Of a stretch of DNA of 64,000 bases, positions 17,117 through 25,311 are shown piece after piece. Within the stretch, counting starts at the first letter, position 1, and each line of letters opens with the position of its first letter. Location: assembly GCA_043812795.1 (NCBI GenBank), contig JBDRLU010000002.1, positions 1 through 64,000 of the forward strand. The letters are read 5' to 3'. The notes beneath the pieces are model-generated. The model had not been told where the DNA came from, did no database searches, and saw only the letters and a list, made by a program, of their open reading frames with translations. The position numbers were made by a program, and so were the translations under genes. The DNA is from JBDRLU01 sp043812795 (lineage in GTDB: Bacteria; Chloroflexota; Dehalococcoidia; Dehalococcoidales; UBA2162).

Positions 17117-18230
17117 CTGGCGGTGGGGTCTGGGCTAATGTGGCCGGGGTAGTTTGCATCGTCTGGCCGCGCCAGAAGGTGATGTCTACAGTTTGCCCAA
17201 TCTGGGCTGAGTGAATCGCCCTGGTGAGCTCATCATCGGTGGTGATATCAGTATCTCCGAACCGGGTAATAACATCGCCTCCCTGGAGGCCGGCTTTATC
17301 TGCCGGGCTGCCTGCCCCGACATTGACCACCAGTACTCCTTTATCCACGCTCAAGCTGTACATGGCGATAGCCAGCTGGTCTACCGTATAGAGGCCGATA
17401 CCGAGCCAGGGGCGTACCACATACCCGGTATTCACCAATTGCTGGATGACAGGTAATGCCTCCTGAATGCTGATGGCATAGCCCATGCCCTCGACGCCGG
17501 AGCTGGCAATTTTGGCACTGGTGATGCCGATGACTTCTCCCGCCATATTGACCAGAGGGCCGCCACTATTACCCGGGTTTATCGCGGCGCTGGTCTCGAG
17601 AAGTTCGTATAGTGTCTGGTCGGAGATAGTCAGGGACACGCCCAGGCGGCTGACGATGCCTTCTTTGGCGCTGATGCCCAGTCCCAATGAATTGCCGATG
17701 GCCACGACCCAGTCACCTACCCTTAATTTGCCGGAGTCTCCTACCGGTGCTGGCGGCAGACCGTTGGTACTAATCTTTAGCACGGCTAAATCGGTGAGCG
17801 GGTCGGTGGCGACTGTTTTCAGGTCGGCGGAGAAGGTCCGGCCGTCGGCCAGGGTGACATTGATGTTGGTGGCGCCTTCAACGACATGGTTATTGGTGAC
17901 GATGGTGCCGTCCTCTCTTAGTATCCATCCCGAGCCGGCGCCTTCCTGGACAGCCGGGCGGTTGAAAAAGTCGTAGCCGATGGACCGGGTGTTAATCGCT
18001 ACCACCGACGGTCTGACCTGAGCGACGACATCGGCGATGCTGGGTAGTAGCGGCCCCCCACTGAGTGGCGGTGGTGTCCAACCGTTGCCGGCTGGAGAAG
18101 GGGGAACCTCGGGGGGAGCAGCGATAGGGGTGGGTGTCGGAGTAACTACACGTTGCGGTAAGCAGCCGGAGCTCAAGATAAGAAGCAAGGCCAGACTCGG
18201 GGTGAGGAAGATTCTCTCCGATAGTTTCAT
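17109..18230 (-). CDS. HtrA/DegP-type serine protease, lipoprotein
   Basis: The 373-residue protein has a signal with lipobox SSGC (Cys23), a Pro/Thr-rich linker, a trypsin-like domain and one C-terminal PDZ domain. The catalytic triad is visible: His115 (TNNHVVEG), Asp147 (DPLTDLAVLK) and Ser222 (NPGNSGGPL). The protein should act outside the membrane in quality control of misfolded proteins. It has one PDZ domain, like DegS and many Gram-positive HtrA proteins. Confidence 0.93.
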   Translation of the reverse strand: MKLSERIFLTPSLALLLILSSGCLPQRVVTPTPTPIAAPPEVPPSPAGNGWTPPPLSGGPLLPSIADVVAQVRPSVVAINTRSIGYDFFNRPAVQEGAGSGWILREDGTIVTNNHVVEGATNINVTLADGRTFSADLKTVATDPLTDLAVLKISTNGLPPAPVGDSGKLRVGDWVVAIGNSLGLGISAKEGIVSRLGVSLTISDQTLYELLETSAAINPGNSGGPLVNMAGEVIGITSAKIASSGVEGMGYAISIQEALPVIQQLVNTGYVVRPWLGIGLYTVDQLAIAMYSLSVDKGVLVVNVGAGSPADKAGLQGGDVITRFGDTDITTDDELTRAIHSAQIGQTVDITFWRGQTMQTTPATLAQTPPPAS

Positions 18231-18272
18231 ATAGTCTAAAATTTTAACATGGCGAACGTGATGGTAGCAAAC

Positions 18273-18305
18273 TAAGAGGGCTGGTCATTTTGACCAGCCC
18301 TCTTA
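18273..18305 (-). terminator. Terminator after the trpB2 gene
   Basis: TAAGAGGGCTGGTCA (18273-18287) pairs perfectly over 15 bp with 18291-18305 around a 3-base loop. It lies just past the trpB2 stop on the minus strand and upstream of the htrA start. T-rich tails exist on both sides. Confidence 0.8.
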
Positions 18306-18326
18306 TCGGTTCTGTTTTGCTGTGGT

Positions 18327-19697
18327 TTAGGCACCTTCTGGCATCTGAGGCAAGGAAGCCAAGGCTTCTTTCACCTTTTCGGCAGGGTACTCATAATCCT
18401 GCAGCTTTCCGGAGAAATAACTCTCGTAGGCGGCCATATCAACATGCCCATGCCCACTATGAGCAAGGAGAATCGTCTTTGCCTCGCCTGACTCGCGGCA
18501 TTTAAGAGCCTCGTCGATAGTCACCCTGATCGCATGGTTAGTCTCCGGAGCACTGATTATTCCTTCTGCGCGTGCGAAGGTCACGCCAGCCTCGAAGGTA
18601 GCGATCTGGGGAACGGCTCTGGCCTCAATGAATCCCAATCGTAACAAGTGGCAGACGAGTGGCGCCATACCATGGTAGCGCAGACCACCAGCATGTACAG
18701 GCGGAGGTATGAAGCCATGCCCCAATGTGTACATCTTGAGGAGAGGCGTAAGCCCAGCAACATCGCCGAAGTCATAGGCGTAGGGTCCTTTGGTAAGTGT
18801 TGGACAACTTGTCGGTTCAACACAAATAATACGTAAATCTGGCTTCTTCCCCTGAATTTTATCCTTTACAAAGGGTAGGAACATGCCTGCGAAATTAGAT
18901 CCCCCACCAACACAACCGACGATTATATCTGGGTAGAACCCGGCCATTTCCATCTGCTTCATTGACTCCTGGCCAATGATAGTCTGGTGGAGCAGAACGT
19001 GGTTCAGCACACTGCCAAGCGAATAGTGGGTATCATCGCGGGAAACGGCATCCTCGACGGCCTCACTAATGGCTAAGCCAAGGCTTCCGGGACAATCAGG
19101 GTCTTTGGCCAGCATATCCCGGCCGGCTTTAGTATCCTTGCTGGGACTGGGGACACAGGTTGCACCCCAGGTTTCCATCATTACACGACGGTATGGTTTC
19201 TGGCGATAGCTAATACCGACCATGTAGACCTTACATTCAATACCAAAGAACGCACAGCCCATCGCCAAAGAACTGCCCCACTGTCCAGCACCTGTCTCGG
19301 TGGTGATTCGCTTAACCCCTTCTTTCTTATTGTAGTATGCTTGGGCCACCGCCGTATTAGGTTTATGGCTACCAGCTGGGCTCGTCCCTTCATACTTGTA
19401 GAATATCCGCGCGGGAGTATCAAGGGCTTTCTCAAGGCGGTAGGCACGGTGCAGTATAGTCGGTCTCCATACCTTGTAGATCGCCTGCACCTCTTCGGGA
19501 ATTTCAACGTACTGCTCTGGGCTGAACTCCTGCATGATGAGTGCCATCGGAAACAGAGGGGCAAGGTCATTGGGTGTTACCGGCTTTCCCGTAGCCGGAT
19601 GCAGGACGGGTGGCAATGGCTCAGGTAAATCAGGCAGGATATTATACCACTTGGTCGGCATCTCTTTTTCATCGAGAATAAATTTTGTTCTTTCCAT
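18327..19697 (-). CDS. trpB: Tryptophan synthase beta-like PLP enzyme (TrpB2 type)
   Basis: The 456-residue length and the N-terminal region (WYNILPDLPEPLPP) mark the TrpB2 branch, which often acts without TrpA to make Trp from indole and serine. The PLP lysine is in the SHKPNTA motif (about residue 112), and the phosphate-binding loop is GCVGGGSNFAG. ATG 19697 has an ideal AAGGAG 5 bases upstream; longer starts would run into the leader. A tRNA-Trp T-box lies directly upstream. No trpA is present in the window, which fits indole salvage. Confidence 0.92.
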   Translation of the reverse strand: MERTKFILDEKEMPTKWYNILPDLPEPLPPVLHPATGKPVTPNDLAPLFPMALIMQEFSPEQYVEIPEEVQAIYKVWRPTILHRAYRLEKALDTPARIFYKYEGTSPAGSHKPNTAVAQAYYNKKEGVKRITTETGAGQWGSSLAMGCAFFGIECKVYMVGISYRQKPYRRVMMETWGATCVPSPSKDTKAGRDMLAKDPDCPGSLGLAISEAVEDAVSRDDTHYSLGSVLNHVLLHQTIIGQESMKQMEMAGFYPDIIVGCVGGGSNFAGMFLPFVKDKIQGKKPDLRIICVEPTSCPTLTKGPYAYDFGDVAGLTPLLKMYTLGHGFIPPPVHAGGLRYHGMAPLVCHLLRLGFIEARAVPQIATFEAGVTFARAEGIISAPETNHAIRVTIDEALKCRESGEAKTILLAHSGHGHVDMAAYESYFSGKLQDYEYPAEKVKEALASLPQMPEGA

Positions 19698-19740
19698 GTT
19701 TCTCCTTTTTCGATATATCTCTCGTTGTGGCTTTCCCGTT

Positions 19741-20063
19741 AAAATAGAAAGCCTCCTGTCCGCTGAAGGGGCAGGAGGCTGTTGCTGCGGTGCCACCCTT
19801 CTTGTCCTTCATCTAATTCAGTGAAGGACATCTCTTCGCAGTACCAAGCTGGACTTCCGATAGAGTGGCTCAGCTTAATACCTGGACTAAGCTAACGCTG
19901 CCCCTGCGGCACAACCTACTCGGGCTACCTGTGCCCTTTCAGTTGACGGCTCTCCGGTCCATTCGGCTCCCGGCGTCTGGCATCGGCTCACACCTTACCC
20001 GACTCTCTGTGCCCCGCTGTGGAGCTTACTCGTCCGACTCACAGCCTTTACATATTTGATTAT
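19741..20063 (-). promoter_or_regulatory. T-box riboswitch, tRNA-Trp specific
   Basis: On the minus strand, the T-box core AAGGGTGGCACCGCAG (19785-19800) is followed by a terminator: AGCCTCCTG/CAGGAGGCT (19750-19758, 19772-19780) with a T-rich tail at 19741-19750. Stem I shows AGAGAG, GGTGTGAGC and GAATGGACCGGAG. The specifier after GAA is UGG (19959-19961), the Trp codon. Uncharged tRNA-Trp should favour read-through into trpB2. Confidence 0.93.
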
Positions 20064-20069
20064 CTTTGG

Positions 20070-20098
20070 ATTGTATGCTAATGTGTGATGTCTGTCAA
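20070..20098 (-). promoter_or_regulatory. Sigma-70-type promoter for the T-box/trpB2 transcript
   Basis: On the minus strand there is a consensus TTGACA (20093-20098), a 17-bp spacer and TACAAT (20070-20075). The predicted transcript start is near 20063, the beginning of the T-box leader. Confidence 0.85.
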
Positions 20099-20107
20099 GG
20101 GTGAAGC

Positions 20108-20137
20108 TTGACACGTTGCCTGTAACACTGATAAAAT
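20108..20137 (+). promoter_or_regulatory. Promoter for rplU-rpmA-rpmE
   Basis: TTGACA (20108-20113) and TAAAAT (20132-20137) have an 18-bp spacer. The promoter is divergent from the trpB2 promoter, with the two -35 boxes only 9 bp apart. Confidence 0.75.
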
Positions 20138-20159
20138 CTTTACGTTTGGGAGGTGTGAG

Positions 20160-20543
20160 ATTTACGCTATAATTGAGACCGGTGGCAAGCAGTATAGAGT
20201 AGCCCCCGGGCAGGTTATCCAGGTTGACCACCTGGACAATGCCTTCGAGGGGGATACCGTCGAACTGGACAAAGTGCTGCTTTTCTCCGGTGACGATAAG
20301 GTTACCGTGGGCACGCCTACTGTGGAAGGAGCCAAGGTCGTTGCTACTTCCCAGGGAGAGCGGCGTGGCCGGAAAGTCATTGTCTTCCGCTACAAGAGTA
20401 AAGTACGGTCGCGCCGGAAGACAGGCTCTCACCACCTTTATACCAGATTGTCCATCGATAAAATAGTCGGGCTAACTGCCGAGCCGGAAAAACCGAAGCG
20501 GGCTAGCCGTCGTAAAAAAGAGGTGACTGAAAGTGGCACATAA
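20160..20543 (+). CDS. rplU: 50S ribosomal protein L21, apparent ATT start
   Basis: Translation from 20160 reads (M/I)YAIIETGGKQYRV, the exact L21 N-terminus. The first codon is ATT, 6 bases after the strong Shine-Dalgarno GGAGG (20149-20153). No ATG, GTG or TTG occurs in this frame nearby. The next canonical start (20274) would remove 38 conserved residues. The rest is typical L21, with KVRSRRKTGSHH, and a Lys-rich tail. The protein is 127 aa. Either AUU initiates, as in infC of some bacteria, or ATG was misread. Confidence 0.9.
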   Translation: MYAIIETGGKQYRVAPGQVIQVDHLDNAFEGDTVELDKVLLFSGDDKVTVGTPTVEGAKVVATSQGERRGRKVIVFRYKSKVRSRRKTGSHHLYTRLSIDKIVGLTAEPEKPKRASRRKKEVTESGT

Positions 20544-20787
20544 AAAAGGAGGCGGGAAGACTCATAACGGCCGTGATAGCCAGTCCAAACGACTCGGTGT
20601 AAAGCGGTATGCCGGACAGGCAGTCAAGGCAGGGACGATTCTCGTCCGGCAGCGGGGTACCCGCATTCATCCCGGGGCTAACGTCGGGGTGGGTAAAGAT
20701 TACACCCTCTTCGCTCTGATTGATGGTACGGTCCAGTTCGGACCAACCAGTAAAGACCGCAGAGAGGTCAGTGTTTCCGCGAGTTAA
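20533..20787 (+). CDS. rpmA: 50S ribosomal protein L27
   Basis: The 84-residue protein begins MAHKKGGGKTHNGRDSQSKR and keeps the L27 core (KAGTILVRQRGTRIHPG). It starts at GTG, overlapping the rplU stop by 11 bases. There is no N-terminal cleavage extension, unlike in Firmicutes. Confidence 0.97.
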   Translation: MAHKKGGGKTHNGRDSQSKRLGVKRYAGQAVKAGTILVRQRGTRIHPGANVGVGKDYTLFALIDGTVQFGPTSKDRREVSVSAS

Positions 20788-20792
20788 CGAAT

Positions 20793-20999
20793 ATGAAAGA
20801 AAAAATTCATCCTAAATATTTCTCCGATGCCAAGGTAGTCTGTGCCTGCGGCAACACTTTTACCATCGGTTCCACCAAGAAGCTCATTAAAGTAGAGATG
20901 TGCGATAAATGCCATCCCTTCTTCACCGGCGAACGCAGGATGATGGATACGGCGGGACGGGTGGAGCGGTTCAAGCGGCGCTACGGCATCAAAGACTAA
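20793..20999 (+). CDS. rpmE: 50S ribosomal protein L31, zinc form
   Basis: The 68-residue protein has the KIHPKY start and four zinc-binding Cys (CAC and CDKC). The motif GRVERFKRRYG closes it. It follows rpmA by 5 bases. Confidence 0.96.
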   Translation: MKEKIHPKYFSDAKVVCACGNTFTIGSTKKLIKVEMCDKCHPFFTGERRMMDTAGRVERFKRRYGIKD

Positions 21000-21035
21000 G
21001 ACCCGGTATCTTGCCATTGGAAGAAAAAATAAGGC

Positions 21036-21061
21036 AGGGCGGTACAGTGCACCGCCCTTTT
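21036..21061 (+). terminator. Terminator after rpmE
   Basis: AGGGCGGT (21036-21043) pairs with ACCGCCCT (21051-21058), followed by a T-run. It separates rpmE from the DUF1385 gene, so the latter may depend on read-through or its own promoter. Confidence 0.7.
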
Positions 21062-21079
21062 CCATTATCGGGAGGTATT

Positions 21080-21961
21080 GTGGCTGATAGGTTCTATTAC
21101 GGCGGGCAGGCGGTCTTTGAGGGCGTGATGATGCGCGGGCGAAAGACGATGGTAACCGTGGTGCGCCGTACCGATGGTACGCTGGTGACGGACACGCGGC
21201 AATTGCACCGCTTTTATACCGGCTGGTTACGGAAGGCGCCGATATTACGCGGCATTATTGTCCTCATCGAAGCTCTGGTGCTGGGAATCCAGACCTTACT
21301 CTTTTCCGCCGAGCTATCTCTTGAGGAAGAAGGGGAAAAAATATCCGGAGGTATGGTCTGGCTGATTATGACAGTGGCTGTATCGCTGGCGGTTGTCCTG
21401 TTTTTTCTTGCGCCCCTTTTCCTGACCAGACTATTACACATCAATGACCCGTTGTTATTCAATCTGGTGGATGGCCTTATCCGCGTAGCTATTTTCGTGG
21501 CTTATCTGAAACTGATGGGGCTCGTCCCGGACGTTAAGCGGGTCTTTGCCTATCATGGCGCCGAGCACAAATCGGTGAATGCCTACGAAGCCGGCGTCCC
21601 TCTGGAAGTGGCGGCGGTCAAGCAGCACAGCACGGCCCATGTACGCTGCGGCACCAGTTTTCTCTTCGTGGTAATGATTATCTCGATTATTATCTTTGCT
21701 CTGGTCGGCCTTCCGGCCCTGTGGTTAATGGTGCTGTCACGTATCGTCCTCGTGCCACTGATAGCAGCGCTGAGCTATGAGTTTATTTACTTCAGCGGCC
21801 GTCACGCCCATAATCGCTTTGTCCGGCTGATTACGGCACCCGGGTTGTGGCTGCAGTCAATGACAACCCGCGAACCCGACGATAGCCAGCTTGAGGTGGC
21901 TTTATCGGCATTGAGCAAGGTAGTCGAAGCCGACCAGCCGGCGGCTCAAGCTGCATCCTGA
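21080..21961 (+). CDS. DUF1385 (YqhQ-like) membrane protein
   Basis: The 293-residue protein has the family hallmark YGGQAVFEGVMMRGR at its start, then FAYHGAEHKSVNAYEAG and HSTAHVRCGTSF. About four hydrophobic segments are visible. The His/Glu residues suggest a metal site, but the reaction is unknown. GTG 21080 follows GGGAGG. It is often found near rpmE and prfA; prfA is not here. Confidence 0.88.
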   Translation: MADRFYYGGQAVFEGVMMRGRKTMVTVVRRTDGTLVTDTRQLHRFYTGWLRKAPILRGIIVLIEALVLGIQTLLFSAELSLEEEGEKISGGMVWLIMTVAVSLAVVLFFLAPLFLTRLLHINDPLLFNLVDGLIRVAIFVAYLKLMGLVPDVKRVFAYHGAEHKSVNAYEAGVPLEVAAVKQHSTAHVRCGTSFLFVVMIISIIIFALVGLPALWLMVLSRIVLVPLIAALSYEFIYFSGRHAHNRFVRLITAPGLWLQSMTTREPDDSQLEVALSALSKVVEADQPAAQAAS

Positions 21962-21973
21962 GGGTTACCTGAC

Positions 21974-22414
21974 TTACTTCCGCAATATGGCATCCAGGGC
22001 AGAGGGGCCCTCATATTCAACGAGGTCGATTCTGCAGCCGAATATCGGGCCATAAAGGGCCTGTCGCATCTTACCGACATGTTCCTCGTGGAGGAGGCGG
22101 ATGCCTTTCTTTTTCATCTCCGCTTTGGCTGCCTCCAGGTTATCTACTTTGAAATAGATAACGCGTACGCCCTCGTTCGCGACGGGCGGGTCTTTCTCGA
22201 CCAGCTCGAGGCCGATACGGCTGTGGGATGCCTTCCGGCTCTTGCCGATGAAAGCGCGGTGTTCATCGCTAATCGGTTCGTTCAAAAGCAGTTCCCGTTT
22301 GACATCGGTTGGTGACTTGGTAAAGGTCAGGCCGAAAACGTCGGAAAAGAACTTTTCGGCTTCAGCCAGGTTCTTGACCCCGATAGATACCCGTTCCAGT
22401 TTTTCTATTTTCAT
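21974..22414 (-). CDS. VOC-superfamily (glyoxalase-like) protein
   Basis: The 146-residue protein has two beta-alpha-beta units of the vicinal oxygen chelate fold (ERVSIGVKNLAEAEKFFSDVFG and VIYFKVDNLEAAKAEMKKKG). The C-terminal RIDLVEYEG can supply a metal Glu. A good AAGGAGGAGG site precedes the ATG. It may be an isomerase, lyase or epimerase, such as methylmalonyl-CoA epimerase-like; the exact reaction cannot be read. Confidence 0.8.
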   Translation of the reverse strand: MKIEKLERVSIGVKNLAEAEKFFSDVFGLTFTKSPTDVKRELLLNEPISDEHRAFIGKSRKASHSRIGLELVEKDPPVANEGVRVIYFKVDNLEAAKAEMKKKGIRLLHEEHVGKMRQALYGPIFGCRIDLVEYEGPSALDAILRK

Positions 22415-22495
22415 CCTCGTCCTCCTCCTTATTTTGTTCTGGTGTTAGGCGCATTCTAACTAAGGGAAGTTAGGAGTGTCAACTGCTATGTCAAT

Positions 22496-22575
22496 GTCAT
22501 TCCAGCGAAAGCTGGAATCCAGAAAAATGGCTTCCCTATTTTGGGGGATTCTGAATCAAGTTCAGTATGACGTCA
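22496..22575. repeat. Intergenic palindrome, CATTCCAGC type
   Basis: ATTCCAGC-GAAA-GCTGGAAT (22499-22518) forms a hairpin with a GNRA-type loop. A second short unit (GATTCTGAA...TTCAGTATGAC) follows. It fills the gap between the VOC gene and hisI and is non-coding. Confidence 0.65.
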
Positions 22576-22612
22576 GTATTTGGACTGGATGCTGACGGCT
22601 GTTAGCTGAGGG

Positions 22613-22948
22613 CTACTTCAACTGCTGGAAAAAGCAGGACCTGTTGCCGGTATGGCAGACGGGGCCGGTGGGGTGCACTTTGACCAGGAGAGTATCGTTA
22701 TCGCAGTCCAGCCAGACCGAGCGTATCTGGAGACGGTTGCCCGAAGTATCGCCTTTGTGCCAGAGCTCCTGGCGGCTGCGGCTGTAGAACCAGACTTCGT
22801 CGCCGGCCATGGTGCGGCGAAAGGCTTCTTTGTTCATATAGCCCAGCATCAGTACTTCGCCGGTATCCGCATCCTGGATGATAGCCGAGAGAAGTCCCTT
22901 ATCATCTAATTTCAATTCGTCGGGCGATATTTCCTTAGGTTCTGGCAT
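22613..22948 (-). CDS. hisI: Phosphoribosyl-AMP cyclohydrolase
   Basis: The 111-residue single-domain HisI opens the ring of phosphoribosyl-AMP in histidine synthesis. Metal-site motifs are present: WLDCDNDTLLVKV and GPVCHTGNRSCF. The pyrophosphohydrolase domain (HisE) is absent. It lies 23 bases after hisA in the same operon. Confidence 0.95.
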   Translation of the reverse strand: MPEPKEISPDELKLDDKGLLSAIIQDADTGEVLMLGYMNKEAFRRTMAGDEVWFYSRSRQELWHKGDTSGNRLQIRSVWLDCDNDTLLVKVHPTGPVCHTGNRSCFFQQLK

Positions 22949-22971
22949 AATTCCTCGTTTTCCGTTTGTTT

Positions 22972-23688
22972 TTAGGATGAGATAACTGAGATGGCCTGCT
23001 TCAGGTCGATATCGCCGGTATAGAGTGCCTTACCGATAACGGCCCCTTCGACACCGAGTTCTTTCAGTAGTTTCAGGTGGGTCAGTGACGAAATGCCACC
23101 AGCAGCAATGACCGGTAGCCTGATTTCATCGATTAGCTCATAAATGGCGGTGAAATTAGGCCCGCTGAGGGTACCGTCGCGGCTGATATCGGTGTGGATA
23201 AACCGTTTTACTCCAAGGTCGGCGAGAAATTTGGCGAATTCGATGGTGGTCAGCTCAGTATCCTGCTGCCAGCCGTGAATCGAGATGTGTCCTTCTCTGG
23301 CATCGAGGCTAACCGCTATCGAGTCGTTAAACTTATGGCAGGCCTCCTCGATTAGTTTGGGTTCTTCGGCGGCGGCCGTGCCGAGGATAATACGCTCGAT
23401 GCCGTCCTTGAGAAACTGTTCGATAGTATCAAGGCGACGGATACCGCCACCGAGTTGAACGGGTACGAGCATGACGTTGGCGAGCTGTTTGATGATATCC
23501 TGGTTTTGTGGCTCGCCCTGGGCGGCGCCGTTAAGGTCAACAACATGTATTCGCGGCGCGCCCAAGCTCTGCCATTTCAACGCCACCTCCAGCGGGTCGT
23601 CGGAATAGACCGTTTCCTCGTTGTATTTACCCTGATAAAGGCGGACGCACTTGCCGCCTTTCAGGTCAATAGCCGGGATAACTTCTAT
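22972..23688 (-). CDS. hisA: HisA isomerase (ProFAR isomerase), apparent ATA start
   Basis: The 238-residue TIM barrel carries out the fourth histidine step (an Amadori isomerisation). Translation from 23688 gives (M/I)EVIPAIDLKGGKCVRLYQG, the expected N-terminus with catalytic Asp. The second Asp is in HTDISRDGT. The first codon is ATA, about 7 bases after GAGGTGG. The preceding gene's TGA (23701-23703) is in the same frame, leaving only four codons (GGT GGA CCA AAA) before ATA, so no canonical start exists upstream. The first downstream GTG (23586) would delete 34 residues including the catalytic Asp. Confidence 0.9.
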   Translation of the reverse strand: MEVIPAIDLKGGKCVRLYQGKYNEETVYSDDPLEVALKWQSLGAPRIHVVDLNGAAQGEPQNQDIIKQLANVMLVPVQLGGGIRRLDTIEQFLKDGIERIILGTAAAEEPKLIEEACHKFNDSIAVSLDAREGHISIHGWQQDTELTTIEFAKFLADLGVKRFIHTDISRDGTLSGPNFTAIYELIDEIRLPVIAAGGISSLTHLKLLKELGVEGAVIGKALYTGDIDLKQAISVISS

Positions 23689-23700
23689 TTTTGGTCCACC

Positions 23701-25272
23701 TCACAGGTTAATATTCGAGTATTTGCGCCAGAGCTTGCCAGTGAATGCCTTGTTATCCTTGTTTTTGTCCGCGAGAATGTCCAGCGCTCTGTTTATCATT
23801 TTTCGAGTATCGCTCGGCATGATGACGTCGTCGGTAAAGCCACGCTCGGCGGAGCGGTACGGGTTCTCATAAAGTTCGCTGTATTCACTGATACGCTGGG
23901 CAGCCAGCTCTTTGGGATTAGCGGCTTCTCTGATTTCGCGGGCGAAGATGACACTGGCGGCTGTTTCAGCACCGACGATGGTAATACGGGCCGTCGGCCA
24001 CGCGTAAACAAGGTCGGCGCCAATGGATTTATCCAGCATGCCATAGTGAGCGCCGGCATAGGACTTCCGGAGCATGATGCTAATCAGAGGAATGGTCGCA
24101 TCCGCCCAGGCGAAAAGCAGCTTGGCGCCGTGGCGCAGGATGCCTTTCCACTCCTGTTCCGAGCCAATCATGTAGCCCGGGCAGTCCTGAAGGGAAACGA
24201 CCGGAATATTGAATAAGTCGCAGAAGCGGATAAACCGGGCGCCTTTATCGGCGGCGTCACAATCGATGACGCCCGAAGCCCAGAGGGGCTGGTTGGCCCA
24301 GATGCCCACCGGGCGTCCGCCAAACCGGGCGAAGCCGGTGATGACGGTGCGAGCATGGTCTTTCATCGTCTCGAAGAAGAGGCCGTCGTCAACGATAGCC
24401 TTAATCACTTTCTGCATGTCATAGGGCTGGTTGGGGCGGTCGGGAATAATCGTGTCCAGTTCGGGAATAACCCGCTCCGGGTTATCTTTGGTGACCAGAA
24501 TTGGCGGCATCTCTCTATTGTTGTTGGGCAGGAAGGACAGGAGCGCCTTAGCTTTGTCCAGAGCGTCCTTATCGTCCTCAGCGACAACATGGGTCTGCCC
24601 GGCCTTAATGGCATGGGCTTCCCAGCTGGATAGTTTTTCCAGGGTAATATCTTCACCAAGCTGGGTTTTGACAAAAGCGGGGCCGGCAATGCCCATAAAG
24701 CCGGTCTTGCGTGTTTGAATGAGGAAGTCCTGCATAATGGGATGGTAAGCCTGCCCGCCGAGGCAGGGGCCCATGAGCACCGCGATTTGCGGCACGATGC
24801 CCGAAGCCTGGATTTGGGTACGGAAGAGCCAGCCGTAAGCCTCAAGGGTATCCATGCCTTCCTGCAGACGGGCACCACCCGAGTCATTCATGCCGACAAT
24901 CGGCCAGCCTTTTTCTTTGGCGAGCTCAATGGCACGTGTTTCCTTCTTGCCATGATATTCGCCGAAGGTACCGGCGAGGGCCATGAAATCTTCGGCAAAG
25001 GCGACTACCCAGCGGCCATTGACCTTGCCATAGCCGGTGACGACGCCTTCAGCCGGTATTTCACGTTTGTCCATGCCGAAGGCCGTGGTGCGATGACGGA
25101 CAAAGATGCCCAATTCATTGAAAGTGCCGGGGTCGAAGAAATAGTTTATCCTCTCCCGTGCCGTCATCGACCCGCCCTTGTGCCGCTTTTCGATATCGGC
25201 GGGCGATGCCATCTCCTCTATTTTCTTTCGCTTCTCTAGGTATGACTCGATTAGTTCCTTGGTTGTTGCCAT
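23701..25272 (-). CDS. Acyl-CoA carboxylase carboxyltransferase subunit (PccB-like)
   Basis: The 523-residue protein has the two crotonase-like halves of biotin-dependent carboxyltransferases, with Gly-rich oxyanion motifs (NDSGGARLQEG and LQDCPGYMIGSEQE). It transfers CO2 from carboxybiotin to acetyl- or propionyl-CoA, or works in reverse in decarboxylases. The biotin and biotin-carboxylase subunits are not in the window. It sits in front of hisA and hisI, an unusual partner. With the mutase at 41 it suggests propionyl/methylmalonyl-type metabolism. Confidence 0.9.
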   Translation of the reverse strand: MATTKELIESYLEKRKKIEEMASPADIEKRHKGGSMTARERINYFFDPGTFNELGIFVRHRTTAFGMDKREIPAEGVVTGYGKVNGRWVVAFAEDFMALAGTFGEYHGKKETRAIELAKEKGWPIVGMNDSGGARLQEGMDTLEAYGWLFRTQIQASGIVPQIAVLMGPCLGGQAYHPIMQDFLIQTRKTGFMGIAGPAFVKTQLGEDITLEKLSSWEAHAIKAGQTHVVAEDDKDALDKAKALLSFLPNNNREMPPILVTKDNPERVIPELDTIIPDRPNQPYDMQKVIKAIVDDGLFFETMKDHARTVITGFARFGGRPVGIWANQPLWASGVIDCDAADKGARFIRFCDLFNIPVVSLQDCPGYMIGSEQEWKGILRHGAKLLFAWADATIPLISIMLRKSYAGAHYGMLDKSIGADLVYAWPTARITIVGAETAASVIFAREIREAANPKELAAQRISEYSELYENPYRSAERGFTDDVIMPSDTRKMINRALDILADKNKDNKAFTGKLWRKYSNINL

Positions 25273-25311
25273 TACTACGACCTCCTTCTTTTTAATATCA
25301 GGGGCGTGTTG

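Noticed and set aside
23689..23703. Recoding of TGA to fuse the carboxyltransferase with HisA.
   Set aside because: It is in frame but has no recoding signal, and HisA is normally separate. AUA initiation or a base error is simpler.
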